DNA from: Cladocopium goreaui
Lineage: Eukaryota > Sar > Dinophyceae > Suessiales > Symbiodiniaceae
Length of the DNA stretch: 64,000 bases
Reading direction: 5' to 3'
Assembly (NCBI GenBank): GCA_947184155.2
Contig: CAMXCT020006578.1
Coordinates: 250,590 to 314,589, forward strand
In this document: positions 33,688 through 44,861 of the stretch, in pieces
Layout: each line of letters opens with the position of its first letter
Position numbering within the stretch: position 1 is the stretch's first letter
Program-made: the position numbers and the translations under genes
The notes under the pieces: model-generated
The model's input: only the letters and a program-made list of their open reading frames with translations
Databases searched by the model: none
Told to the model about the DNA's origin: nothing

Positions 33688-33791
33688 TACCTCTGGTAAA
33701 CTAACATAACTATTGAAAATTGCCATTTATAGTGAGTTTTCCCCATGAAAAATGGTGATTTTCCATAGCTACGTTAAATTACCAGAGGGTA
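33688..33791. mobile_element. Family B MITE (104 bp)
   Basis: One C lost at the left end (TACCTCTGG). Otherwise near consensus. Confidence 0.88.
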
Positions 33792-34105
33792 AGAATGAAT
33801 CTTACTGGTGCATAGTAGGGAATGAGGGAATGATCCACATCAACTATCAAATAATATCAATGAATAATATCAATGAATAATATAAATGAATAATATCAAT
33901 GAATAATAATCCCATTCCCCCATTCCCATCCATTCCCTACGTAAAACGCACCAGAATTCGGAATGGTTTCATGAGAGACGCAAGGTTCGTCCCAGCCAGC
34001 ATTTAGGGATAATGGTGATACAAGGAGACGTTAATGGAATTTTCCATGGATTTTTAATGAGACGATAATGAACATTGATGATTCAATTGGATAGAATGAA
34101 CATAT

Positions 34106-34174
34106 CTGATTGGTGGTTCGGAACATTAATTTTATTTTCCATCATATATGGGATGTCATCCTTCCACCAACCAG
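34106..34174. mobile_element. Family A MITE, internal deletion (69 bp)
   Basis: CTGATTGGTGGTTCGGAACA to GGGATGTCATCCTT joined directly to CCACCAACCAG. A detached A1-like core with CCAACCAG follows at 34210-34266. Confidence 0.8.
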
Positions 34175-34567
34175 ATGATGATTATCCCATTCTTTAATAC
34201 CATTAATATTCCATTCAGTTGGGAATGTCATCATCCCAACTGACTTTCACTCATATTCCCAACCAGATGTTAATGTTATCCAACAAAAGCAACCATGTGA
34301 TCGGTTATTATTAACCATCATCAACGGTATAATAACCATATATCATATCAACCATTATCAACAGTATATTAACCATCTATTAACCATATGATCGGAATAT
34401 GATGGGGTCCCTTCATGCCGGGTTACCATCGATACTGGATTATATTCGGATTACAGATGACGTCTGGGGAATTTTCGGAGGTTGCTGTGCAAACATTAAT
34501 GAAACCCATAGGAAAATGGAGGCTTTAATGGGAAAGCCATAGGAATACCATAGGAAAATTGGATGTT

Positions 34568-34679
34568 TACCCTCTGGTAAACATACAAAAAACTATTGAA
34601 AATTGCCATAGAAATCGTTGATTTACACAGCTACAAAATGGTGATTTTCCATAGTTATGTAACAGTTTACCAGAGGGTA
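34568..34679. mobile_element. Family B MITE, mosaic ends
   Basis: Left AAACATACAAAAAACTATTG, right AGTTATGTAACAGTTTACCA. Confidence 0.88.
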
Positions 34680-35224
34680 ATGGTTCTTTTCTACTAGTAT
34701 TAATAGTCAGTATGGCAGACTGATTGTAATGGGAACTATTTTGTTTGTAAGTGGGTGGATGGAGCAAACGTTGGTTTCATTGGATATTAATTATATGAAT
34801 GGTTTGTTTAATGAGTCTAAAAGTTATTTTTCATGCCTTTTTGATGGAAATTCATGGTCATTAGATATCGGTTAATTCCCCTCCATTCCCATTGTACTGG
34901 TGTTTCATGGATGTTGACGTCATGATGTCATGGGATAAATCCACGCAGAAATCAATGGTGACCTCTCTAAATCGGATAAGTTCAACGCTGAAATGCCAAT
35001 TTGGAGTTAACTAAAACAAGATTTGGAATGAACATATTTAAAATACCAATAATTTAGTGATATTTATATAACAATACATCATAATTTATTGAAATTATCT
35101 ATAAATATTGGGTTGTGAACCGCACCAGTTTTTGTTTTGTTTCCCATGCTCACCAATCGGATTGATACATGGAGTTAACCAACAAATATGCTGGTAGAAT
35201 ATGGTAGAATGGGATACATGAGGG

Positions 35225-35329
35225 TACCCTCTGGTAAACATACATAGCTATTGAAAATGGCCATTTATAGTGGATTTTCCCATTGAACATGGTGATTTTC
35301 CATAGTTATGTTAGTTTACCAGAGGGTAC
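35225..35329. mobile_element. Family B MITE (105 bp)
   Basis: Left AAACATACATAGCTATTG, right AGTTATGTTAGTTTACCAGA. Interior consensus. Confidence 0.9.
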
Positions 35330-35639
35330 AATGAACATCAATGAACTCTGACAGAAATGTCAAGGGTCCCAAAATATATGTAGCTGGTCGATACCTTGTT
35401 TACTGGTGTTTGTAATGTTGGATACAAGGTGGTGCAACACACTTTTGTGACGTGGTAGATCTATCATGAAACAAAACTATGAATATCAATGGTTATATCC
35501 ATTGTATCGAAAAAAAAAAAACACGAGTTTTACTGTTCAAACGTCTATTTTTGATAGTTCCCTTTATTGATTGGTCTGACTGTCACACTATGAACTTATC
35601 TGTTTTCTTTTTTTGAATTGAGTTGAAATGATGCAGGAA

Positions 35640-35750
35640 CTGTTTTTATTTTTAATCTTATACTCATCCTCACCATTCTCATCCTCCTCATCATCTTCTT
35701 CTTCTTCTGTCATCACCATAATAATAATAATCATCATCATCCTCATGCCA
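35640..35750. repeat. TCC/TCT/AAT/ATC trinucleotide tracts
   Basis: Low-complexity run CTCATCATCTTCTTCTTCTT then ATAATAATAATCATCATCAT. Acidic or Ser/Ile-rich ORFs across it are artefacts. Confidence 0.85.
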
Positions 35751-35847
35751 TTGTCTTGTTTTGTTTCTGCCATGTCAAGATCGATATATCGACTAAGCCC
35801 AACGACGTGATGTTGGTTGTATACCAACGTAGCTTTTTGATGAACTA

Positions 35848-36283
35848 TACCCTCTGGTAAACATACAAAATGCGAACTTGAACGTTGCCATGGATAGTTC
35901 GTTGATTTTCCCGGCTACAAAATGGTAGATCTGTCCATATAAATCACCATTTTCCCATGGGTTTTCCCATGGTTTTCCCAGCAAAATGGTGGGTTTTTCG
36001 ATGGTAATCGCCCCCGGGGATGATGGATTGTTTTCGATAATCCATCCCTGTGAGATGTCCAGTTTTGATCCGGCCTGGTAAACATAGAAAAAACCATGGA
36101 AAGATCCACCATTTTTGATGGGAAAACCATGGGAAAACCATGGGAAAACCATGGGAAAACCATGGGAAAACCATGGGAAAATGGAGATTTATGTGGAAAG
36201 ATCCACCATTTTGTAGCTGGGAAAACTCACTATTTCGACTGGGCCATGGCTTCAATAGCTTTTTGTATGTTTACCAGAGGGTA
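35848..36283. mobile_element. Composite family B locus with CCATGGGAAAA array
   Basis: Outer ends TACCCTCTGGTAAACATACA and TTTTTGTATGTTTACCAGAG enclose two partial B interiors. Between them, 36118-36180 is a run of about six perfect CCATGGGAAAA units. The + frames over the run read GKPWENHGKTM repeats and are artefacts. Confidence 0.85.
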
Positions 36284-36576
36284 ACTGGGCAAATCTTGGA
36301 AGGTTATTTTCCTGGGAATGGGTCAACATTTCCATGAAATAGGCCCATTCACATATCAACAAAAAAGTGCCCATTAACTGGTGATCATTAAGTGGCAATG
36401 GAACATTCCCCCATGTGTAGATGATGTGAAAACATGTAACTGCCCATGTAATTCTGTTGGATTTTCCAGCCAGCAATGTTGGATTACCAAACGCAATTCA
36501 TTATTGTATTGTTATTCCATTGTTGTCCCATTGTTATAGTTATCTACAGTTCATGGTATATATAGAATTATGTAGT

Positions 36577-36676
36577 GGTTTCCTAAAATAGGGGTACCTC
36601 CAAATCATCCATTTCTACATGGGATTTTCTATTATAAACCAACCAGCTATTGGGGATTCTCCATTTTAGGAAAACC
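36577..36676. mobile_element. Family G palindromic element
   Basis: GGTTTCCTAAAATAGGGGTA at the left, TTCTCCATTTTAGGAAAACC at the right. Confidence 0.7.
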
Positions 36677-36942
36677 CAAAAATATCGTCACCAAATACAA
36701 AAAAATGGGATTTTGGGACCTTTGGGACCATTAACATCTATTAACTATTGTAGTTGATGGTGTATATATGATATAACATACCATGAACTATAGATAACTA
36801 TAGTACATCATTTTCATAACCATTCATATATATATATATAATATGATAATAAACATATGTATATATATATATACCATAACTATAGTATATGTATATACCA
36901 TGAACTCATATATAACATATATATATATATATGAGTTTCTAA

Positions 36943-37074
36943 CTCATCACTGGCATCCTGGAGGGCCTGTTGTTTGCGGGCACCTCGAATCTGGTGGCGC
37001 TGCGATGGCTCATGATCTTAGGCTCCAACCCCAAGGCGCGGCGTTTCGAGTGGTACCAGCCTGAAATGCCGTGA
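36943..37074 (+). pseudogene. Terminal exon fragment of a probable membrane protein
   Basis: The + frame runs 43 codons to TGA at 37072 with clearly protein-like sequence: LITGILEGLLFAGTSNLVAL, then WLMILGSNPKARRFEWYQPE, then MP. The first half is hydrophobic (one likely membrane segment) and the end is basic and polar. It starts immediately after a (TA)n tract and has no exon upstream. I read it as the 3' end of a gene brought in by rearrangement or capture. Family not recognised. Confidence 0.5.
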
Positions 37075-37089
37075 TAAAAACTGGGATAT

Positions 37090-37150
37090 CATCATTTTAT
37101 AGTGGTGAATAGTGGTGAATAGTGGTGAATAGTGGTTAATAGTTGTTAAT
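37090..37150. repeat. AGTGGTGAAT minisatellite
   Basis: Four units of TAGTGGTGAA followed by TAGTGGTTAA and TAGTTGTTAA, just before a family B copy. Confidence 0.85.
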
Positions 37151-37159
37151 AATAATGGT

Positions 37160-37274
37160 TATCCTCTGGTTATTTAACAGTTCGCCATGGTATAGATGGC
37201 CCATAGAAATAGATGGTTTACCGTTCTTAAAAATGGTGATTTTCCATGGCAACATGTTAAATAACCAGATGGTA
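37160..37274. mobile_element. Family B MITE, GGTTATTTAACA variant
   Basis: Left TATCCTCTGGTTATTTAACA, right ATGTTAAATAACCAGATGGT. Shares its interior with 4793 and 20519. Confidence 0.82.
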
Positions 37275-37682
37275 TCATTGGGATTCAAAAAAAAATGGTG
37301 TTTTTGTATTGTTTTGTTAAATAGATTTGGGGGCTAAAATAAACCATGGATATATTGAGATATAATAGGGAAATGGGACTAAATGAGGATATACATGGAA
37401 TTTAATGGTTGCTAAACCCTGTAAACCCTTGTTGGTTGATGATTAGTTTGGGGATTTGATAGTTGTGTGTAGGGGTTATAATTTAGAAACCATGAAAAAA
37501 GTGATTACGTACAGTAGTTGCTAAATTATGGTTGGTTGATGGTTAGTTTTGGGTGGTTATAGGTATATTGTTGCTTTAAATATCTTAAACCAACCATAAT
37601 TGGGATTATCAACTATATTTGATGATTGATAATGTATAGCTATGTACCTATAATATATTATTATATTTGGGATTATCTTAAT

Positions 37683-37870
37683 TCACGCGCGCTGCAATAC
37701 GTGGGGTGGATTCAGGGAGCACTTGGCAATTTTCACCTTTACAGTGCCCATTTCCATCTTGGGGTGCTCGGGGCCCAGTAAGTGGATAAAAGCATAACAT
37801 AGCCGTGCTATATCTGGAATAGCCCCAGCAGTAGTGATATCTAGAGGGTTACGTTTTTTTTCCGCCACAA
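37683..37870 (-). pseudogene. Gene fragment on minus strand
   Basis: The minus frame encodes NPLDITTAGAIPDIARLCYA, then FIHLLGPEHPKMEMGTVKVK, then IAKCSLNPPHVLQRA with balanced composition. It starts in AT-rich DNA and ends 20 bp before a family B element. No further exons. Unknown family. Confidence 0.4.
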
Positions 37871-37891
37871 AATGTGGGGTGCACATCCAAG

Positions 37892-37993
37892 TACCCTCTG
37901 GTAAACTGTTACATAACTATGGAAAATCTCAATTTTAAATGGACTATTTCAATGGCAATTTTCAATAGCTTTTTGTATGTTTACCAGAGGGTA
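37892..37993. mobile_element. Family B MITE, shared 3' flank with 36283
   Basis: Left AAACTGTTACATAACTAT, right AGCTTTTTGTATGTTTACCA. The right arm and the following 43 bp are identical to 36251-36326. Confidence 0.88.
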
Positions 37994-38297
37994 ACTGGGC
38001 AAATCTTGGAAGGTTATTTTCCTGGGAATGGGTCAAAACCCATGAACTTACCGTATTTTGGGGATAGCCACCCATGGAAAAAAGCTATGACTTCTGGTAC
38101 CGTGTGGGCACCAGGGTTTTGAGCCATAACCGTATGATAATGTTTTGAAGCCATGGTCAAAATCCTCCATAAACCGACTGTTCATGACTGCTGTTGATTC
38201 TTGTTGCAGAGAATGTGTTTTGTTAGTCATGAATTATCATAACCCGTGAGCTGGGAAGCCCATGGAAATCAAACAGTATTTGGGGGATAGTCCGATA

Positions 38298-38403
38298 TAC
38301 GCTCTGGTAATTTAACAATATTTAACATAGCTATAGAAAATCACAATTTTTAATAGGTAAACCATCTATAGATGGTCCATTTTCCATAGTTTACCAGAGG
38401 GTA
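38298..38403. mobile_element. Family B MITE with duplicated AATATTTAACA
   Basis: Left TACGCTCTGGTAATTTAACA is followed by a second TATTTAACA. Right CCATAGTTTACCAGAGGGTA has lost the TATGT segment. Confidence 0.82.
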
Positions 38404-38750
38404 CGTTGTCTTGACACTGTTCAGATGACTCTTATCCTTTGGGTTGTCGAGGCGAACTTGGGTCACCACCAAAGATGGGGAGATCTAAACACCATCTGCA
38501 GACGGTAATTTAACGCTATGGAAAATCCTCATGTTAAAAGCAAAAGCATCTATAAATTGCTAAATGTCCATAACTATGTTGGTTTGCTTGAGGGGAATAC
38601 ATGTTTTTTCATGAGATGATCGAAGCTAGGATTGAGGATTGCTGACGAAACCAACTGGTTTTCATGGCTGGTTGGTAGGTAGATGTGCAAGAGAGAAGTG
38701 AGAAAGTGGTCTGTGAGTCTGTGAGTCTGTGACTGGTTGGCTTCACCCCC

Positions 38751-38853
38751 AGATGGAAGAAATCCTGCATCACCTGGGATGGTTGAAACCCTATAAATAA
38801 TGGGAAAAACCCAGCTATCAACTGAACTGGTGCAGGATTTCGCAACCATCCAC
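38751..38853. mobile_element. Family T palindromic element, diverged
   Basis: AGATGGAAGAAATCCTGCAT at the left, GGTGCAGGATTTCGCAACCA at the right. Confidence 0.7.
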
Positions 38854-38973
38854 GGCATGGTGACAGGATCACCACTTCGCCATGGGTAACGGAGTTTTTT
38901 TACCTACAAGAAATGGAGCTTGAATCACCGATGGGGATTGAACCCGTCTAGTCTTGATTTTGTTATAATGTGT

Positions 38974-39080
38974 TACCCTCTGGTAAACTAACATAGCTAT
39001 GGAAAATAGCCCATTTCTAGATGGTTTTCCTATTAAAAATGACAATTTTCAGTAGCTATGTAACAAATTTCCAGAGGGTA
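38974..39080. mobile_element. Family B MITE
   Basis: Left AAACTAACATAGCTATGG, right AGCTATGTAACAAATTTCCA. Confidence 0.88.
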
Positions 39081-39403
39081 TACCTGAGATATTCCAACAC
39101 AGATGGGACTTTACCCACTGGATGGATATATAAGGACACTATTATTGGTGCGTTTTTAAACCACAAAAAGAAGCTTGTTTAGCCAAATGCAGATGTACTT
39201 CAACCGTTTTTTTTCTAGCTCCGTGATCAAGATGGGCTGGTGACTTATTTGGAATGCATTGATAAGTGCTAATCAGACATAGACACCCACGTGGTGTCTG
39301 AAAATGCGGGGTGTTTTTCCCCCCAGTTATGGCTATTTTGGCTATTTTGATAGAGAACGTTATGATCAAACCGTGGATTTTTGGTGCTTTTCATCTAAAC
39401 AAT

Positions 39404-39511
39404 TACCCACAGGATCCATGGTGCTGGTATATATGCTAACATTTGGGGTATATTGATGGTAAATGTTATTTTATATATATATATATATATCATACATGGA
39501 TCCGATGGGTT
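39404..39511. mobile_element. Family D palindromic element with AT expansion
   Basis: TACCCACAGGATCCATGGTG at the left, CATGGATCCGATGGGTTA at the right. A (TA)n run has replaced the right interior. A further half copy (CCATGGTGCTGGTATAT) lies at 39787. Confidence 0.75.
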
Positions 39512-39898
39512 AGAGCAACTCATGGACGACTTGGTTTCGTCAACCAGGCCCGTCGGAAAAAAAAAAGGATTTGATGCAAAGATTCGATCGCAGTTGTAGT
39601 GAATTTCAATGTCCCTAGTAGGATGATATATTTTTTTAATAGGGACATTGAAACCTAAGCATAATGATGGGTGATTATGTACCATGGATGGGTGATTAAT
39701 AGTTTCTTTTTTTTAAATAGGGACATTAACCTAGTGGAATGTATTTAATGGTTTTAATAGTTGCTTTACCAATCCCATATGCGAACCATGGTGCTGGTAT
39801 ATTTATATATTTACCTACAAAACTGGGTGATTTTGGACTAGGGCAAATGTTGGGATTCATATTCCATACATGGAACATATGGGCATTAAACATGGTAA

Positions 39899-39996
39899 TG
39901 TTGGTGGTTTGGAACATGAATTTTATTTTCCCCACTAGTTGGGATGATGATCCAATCTGACTAATATTTTTCAGAGAGGTTGAAACCACCAACCAG
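39899..39996. mobile_element. Family A MITE, A3 stem, left end clipped
   Basis: The left repeat begins at TTGGTGGTTT (first three bases lost). Core AGTTGGGATGATGATCCAATC as in 26571. Confidence 0.82.
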
Positions 39997-40109
39997 TAGT
40001 TGATTTATCCATTAAACATGGTAATTGTCCATAATTATTATGAAAACAATGGTTGCAATAATAATTATGATGGTTATTAATGATTGGTTAACAATTATGG
40101 TTACTAACA

Positions 40110-40400
40110 ATTGTTCTCCGGAAGTTGGATCACCCGCCTTTCACCAGGGCGAAGTGGTGCGAGCAAATTTCTTGAAGCAGACGCCTTTGAAGGTTTTTGG
40201 AATCCAGATGCACAACATCAGACAGCCCTTGACCTTAAGCATGACACAAAGAGACGGGATCAGACCTGATTCCACCTACCGCGCACCTGCGAGGTTTCCA
40301 GGCCCGTCCAATGACTTTGAGGATGATAGGGTGAGGATGAACCTCCAAGCAAGTCACAGTTTTTGGTTGCATGCAAGTCAAGACTTCATTTTCAGTCACA
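40110..40400 (+). pseudogene. Coding-like fragment before the 60-bp satellite
   Basis: The + frame reads CSPEVGSPAFHQGEVVRANF, then KQTPLKVFGIQMHNIRQPLT and ARFPGPSNDFEDDRVRMNLQ, with higher GC than upstream DNA. It ends in a stop at 40406 in this frame, before the satellite. It could be an exon of a decayed gene or a gene whose intron holds the satellite. Family unknown. Confidence 0.35.
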
Positions 40401-40550
40401 AGGGGTAAACGTAACATAGGACCAAAACTGTTGAAGCACATTGCCCTGTTTGTCATCTCCAATACATCAAGACATAGCGTCATGCATCAAGCAAGCTCAA
40501 ACAGCAAACAGCACGATTGTACGTTCCTTGGTCGCACCCCGACTCCTACT

Positions 40551-41796
40551 CAGTGCTTTGGCCTTTGGCCGGGTTTTCGGGCTCCGGCCTGCGAGTTTCT
40601 CAAGCAGCACTCAGTGCTTTGGCCTTTGGCCGGGTTTTCGGGCTCCGGCCTGCGAGTTTCTCAAGCAGCACTCAGTGCTTTGGCCTTTGGCCGGGTTTTC
40701 GGACTCCGGCCTGCGAGTTTCTCAAGCAGCACTCAGTGCTTTGGCCTTTGGCCGGGTTTTCGGGCTCCGGCCTGCGAGTTTCTCAAGCAGCACTCAGTGC
40801 TTTGGCCTCTGGCCGGGTTTTCGGGCTCCGGCCTGCGAGTTGCTCAAGCAGCACTCAGTGCTTTGGCCTCTGGCCGGGTTTTCGGGCTCCGGCCTGCGAG
40901 TTTGTCAAGCAGCACTCAGTGCTTTGGCTTCTGGCCGGGTTTTCGGGCTCCCGCCTGTGACTTTGTCAAGCAGCACTCCGTGCTTTGGCCTGTGGCCGGG
41001 TTTTCGGGCTCCGGCCTGCGAGTTTGTCAAGCAGCACTCAGTGCTTTGGCCTCTGGCCGGGTTTTCGGGCTCCGGCCTGCGAGTTTGTCAAGCAGCACTC
41101 AGTGCTTTGGCCTATGGCCGGGTTTTCGGGCTCCGGCCTGCGAGTTTGTCAAGCAGCACTCAGTGCTTTGGCCTCTGGCCGGGTTTTCGGGCTCCGGCCT
41201 GCGAGTTTGTCAAGCAGCACTCAATGCTTTGGCCTCTGGCCGGGTTTCCGGGCTCCGGCCTGCGAGTTTGTCAAGCAGCACTCAGTGCTTTGGCCTCTGG
41301 CCGGGTTTTCGGGCTCCGGCCTGCGAGTTTGTCAAGCAGCACTCAGTGCTTTGGCCTTTGGCCGGGTTTCCGGGCTCCGGCCTGCGAGTTTGTCAAGCAG
41401 CACTCAGTGCTTTGGCCTCTGGCCGGGTTTTCGGGCTCCGGCCTGCGAGTTTGTCAAGCAGCACTCAGCGCTTTGGCCTCTGGCCGGGTTTCCGGGCTCC
41501 GGCCTGCGAGTTTCTCAAGCAGCACTCAGTGCTTTGGCCTCTGGCCGGGTTTTCGGGCTCCGGCCTGCGAGTTTGTCAAGCAGCACTCAGTGCTTTGGCC
41601 TCTGGCCGGGTTTCCGGGCTCCGGCCTGCGAGTTTGTCAAGCAGCACTCAGTGCTTTGGCCTCTGGCCGGGTTTTCGGGCTCCGGCCTGCGAGTTTGTCA
41701 AGCAGCACTCAGTGCTTTGGCCTCTGGCCGGGTTTCCGGGCTCCGGCCTGCGAGTTTGTCAAGCAGCACTCAATGCTTTGGCCTCTGGCCAGGTTG
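40551..41796. repeat. 60-bp GC-rich satellite, about 21 units
   Basis: Exact 60-bp periodicity (CAGTGCTTTGGCCTCTGGCC, GGGTTTTCGGGCTCCGGCCT, GCGAGTTTGTCAAGCAGCAC). Because 60 is a multiple of 3 and the unit lacks + strand stops, all three + frames stay open (606, 565 and shorter codon runs), each as a 20-residue repeat. No initiator, splice context or conserved flanks favour any frame, so I annotate it as satellite DNA. Units 12-20 alternate TTTCC and TTTTC. Degenerate units continue to about 42010. Confidence 0.93.
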
Positions 41797-42019
41797 AGTG
41801 TTTGGCAAGCACCACCCAGTGCTTTGGCCCCTGCCCGGGTTGCATTCATTGCTTTGGAATTGGAGCTTCTGGCCGGGTTTCGGCTTCTGGCCGGGTTTCC
41901 GGGCGCCGGTCTGCGAGTTTTGTCAAGCAGCACTCCGTGCTTGCTCTGGCTTGCGAGTTTGTCATGCAGCACTCAGTGCCTTGGGGCCTTTGGCCTGAGA
42001 GTTTCTCATGTTTTGTTTT

Positions 42020-43900
42020 GGCATTTTTTTGCACCTATATGGATGCAATTGTTAGCACAAAGTGCTTGCCACCTTTTCAATGCCATTGCAAACTCCTGCT
42101 CCATCTGTTTGCTCAGGTGTCCCATGTGGCCATTTTAGAGGCTGCACCATCGATCATGTCAAGCACAAATTCTTGGTGGGACTTTGTGTAGCGGCGACCC
42201 CAAAGAAATGCCATGCATGTTTATTATAGGAAAACGCAGTTTCAACGAACAATGCTCCCCTAAATATTTCAACATTCTGGCAGGAAACTCACTTTCTGCA
42301 AGCGCTGAAATTAACCATGCCGTGTCCAGGGAAACCAACCAAAATTTCGTAAATCTTGGTTTAAGCAGGCGATTTTGTCAACGGTATTTTTCCCACATTA
42401 CAGTTCTGACCCTTGAATGTTCACCATTAATTTTATTCAACTTGCTGGCGGGTTGCAGCTCCCAAACGTAAAACATGAACATGTCAGGGGTTTTGTCTAA
42501 ATCATGAATTTGGTTATGGTTTTTGAACATTTGTCGATTCATCAAACATCTTCATAAAAGTTGCCCAAACAATCACCCCTTGCAACCCATTGCATGTCAG
42601 AGGCACGCGATCGGAATGGCACCACCATGCTGCATGCGGCGTGTCGCAGCGGGAGTTTCTTGATGGTGCAGGACCATGAAATGGGGTTGGGCACCAAGGG
42701 GCCAAGAGAAAACACGTTGGAACATGGGATTATATAGCTGATTAATTTGATTAATGTACGGTTGATGATGAAAACACGGTGCCATCCACTTACCATTTTA
42801 TTGTTCCTTATAGTCTATATTCGATTGTTTGGTTGTTTGTTTTCTATTTCCGAATTGACCGATATGTTCTTCGCTGGGTTGGAACCACCAAGCAGAACAT
42901 GATTGATTGCACATCATGTTTTTAATGCAAAAATTATACAGAGGGTCAACCTGTTTTTTGAAGTTTTCCTGAATTGACCCCTTTGTCTAGCCTGTACGGG
43001 CCCATCATTGATACGAGGAGTCCCCCTAGCAGATCAAAGATGCATGTTGGTGTTTTGTTGGTGTTTAATCAGATGGGTGTGTTTGAAAATCGTGCATTCC
43101 CCCCAAATAGCGGCTTTATCCGACTCTCAGTCGCGAAAATAGTGGAAAACCAATAGATTTGGGGATGCCGTATTTTCAGATACACCCAAATTGGTACTTG
43201 TTTGTTTTCATGCATTTGTGTTTTCAACCATTGAAATGGATATGAAACCATGAACAACCACTATCCACAAACACATACAAACACCAAAACGTACCAACAA
43301 GAATGGAATTGTTTGAAATGTTGGATGTTTAATTAACCATGTGATGATGGTGGTTGGATTTGAACGTTTAAAAAAAACAACTTTGTGTTGGTTTCGATTG
43401 TGATTATGGACGTGCTAGATTCATGCAATCAGCATATCGGTATGGCTGAAAATGGTTTATATAATATTTATATATATTTATAATATGATTATATCACCAA
43501 CAATTGTTGGTTTGATAGTGAAAATTAGAAACTTTTTTTTTATTGCACGGTATTTTCAGACCCAAATAAACCCTTTGATTAGTAGTTTGATACCTGATGT
43601 TTTTGTTGTAGTGCCATGCACTTCGGATTTCAGAGACCTCAAATAAGTTGTTTTGGCCATCCCCATAATATCCCAATTATCTATACTATAGTGTAGTAAG
43701 TATAGAAGTATCCCCATGATTACTATAGTAAGTATATATTACTACAGTATTTTTTATAAGTATATTTGCCATAATTTGATAAGATTCCATTATCTCTATC
43801 CATTATTTGCTTTTTCGATTTAGTGCGTAAGTATAGTTAAATTCTGGTACCTCAAAAAAATCCCAAATGAATATAGTAAGTCTAGATTCCAACTGACCCC
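42020..43900. other. Stretch without supported gene or MITE
   Basis: Moderately AT-rich sequence with short ORFs only (95 codons at 42184-42471, no recognisable domain). None of the palindromic families appears here. Confidence 0.6.
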
Positions 43901-43914
43901 CAAAAAATGGATGA

Positions 43915-44072
43915 GATCCCACCCGTTTTAAGCGCCGTTCCGCCGAACTGAAAACGGCGAGGAACTCCTGAAACGGCAGCTGCCCGTGGATGCTGCGGAT
44001 TCGGCTGGCTGGACGTCGGATGGCCGGACCGGAGGAAATGGAAAGTTTCTGCCAGTCCTGGGAAATCATCAA
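43915..44072 (-). pseudogene. GC-rich exon-like fragment, minus strand
   Basis: The minus frame reads SISSGPAIRRPASRIRSIHG, then QLPFQEFLAVFSSAERRLKR. Isolated in AT-rich DNA, no splice partner seen. Not recognised. Confidence 0.35.
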
Positions 44073-44125
44073 AAAATCAGATTTTAATGGGAAAATCAGC
44101 TATAATATGAGTTTAATAGGTATAT

Positions 44126-44175
44126 ACCCTCTGGTAAACTAGCATAAATCATTGGAAAATCAGCTATAATATGGG
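44126..44175. mobile_element. Family B left-end fragment
   Basis: TACCCTCTGGTAAACTAGCA and about 25 bp of interior only. Confidence 0.65.
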
Positions 44176-44263
44176 ACATAATCACAAATCAACAGGTATA
44201 AAGTTGAGGATTTTTCTGAATTTTGTCAACAAGGATGGTGGTATAGTGGAGATATAATGATTA

Positions 44264-44369
44264 CTGGTTGGTGGTTTGGAACATGAATTTTATGACTTTC
44301 CATATATTGGGAATGTCATCATCCCAACGGACTTTCATATTTTTCAGAGGAGTTGAAACCACCAACAAG
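44264..44369. mobile_element. Family A MITE, A1 type
   Basis: Very similar to 47119-47224 (GAATTTTATGACTTTCCATA). Right end CCACCAACAAG has one change. Confidence 0.88.
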
Positions 44370-44727
44370 TTTAAATAATGAGAAATACCGGGAAAACAAC
44401 CTGTCAAAAATCGGTCGGCATACTGAATTACTGGGGTGTGGTTATTAATATTTCCCGGGATGGGCGTACGTATTTGGGGGGGGTTCTTTAATAGCACCCG
44501 GACATTAATATGACATGCTAATGAAATACCGTCTGGCAAACTAGGTAAACTAAGAGATTGCTATGATAAATATGGATGATTTATAGTTGGTTTACCTATA
44601 CCAGTAGTACCGCACAAGGCGGTGGCGGAAGTTTCAAAAATAGGGAACCTATAGGAGAGGTTGGTTGTTGTGAATCACGGATGGCAGAGCGAAGCCACTG
44701 ATGGACCGAAAGGTGCTTGACGTCTCC

Positions 44728-44857
44728 TCTCTTTCTCTCTCTCTCTCTCTTTCATCTGTCTATCTGTCTAGCTGTCTACCTGTTTGTCTGTCTATCTATT
44801 TATCTATCTATCTATCTATCTGTCTATCTGTCTATCTGTCTACCTGTCTATCTGTGG
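44728..44857. repeat. CT and CTAT/CTGT microsatellites
   Basis: TTTCTCTCTCTCTC followed by about 25 CTAT/CTGT tetramers. Confidence 0.92.
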
Positions 44858-44861
44858 TGCA

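Noticed and set aside
38905-38950. tRNA-like T-arm on the minus strand (GGGTTCAATCCCC)
   Set aside because: No D-arm, anticodon arm or complementary acceptor strand within range. Similar reasoning rules out the GGACTCGAACC at about 18437.
39328-39352. Resemblance of TTATGGCTATTTTGGCT to the dinoflagellate spliced leader
   Set aside because: Only part of the leader core matches, the TCAAG end is missing, and no gene sequence follows.
40371-42191. 606- and 565-codon ORFs in the 60-bp satellite
   Set aside because: All three + frames are equally open, a consequence of a 60-bp unit without stops. No initiation or splice evidence favours one.
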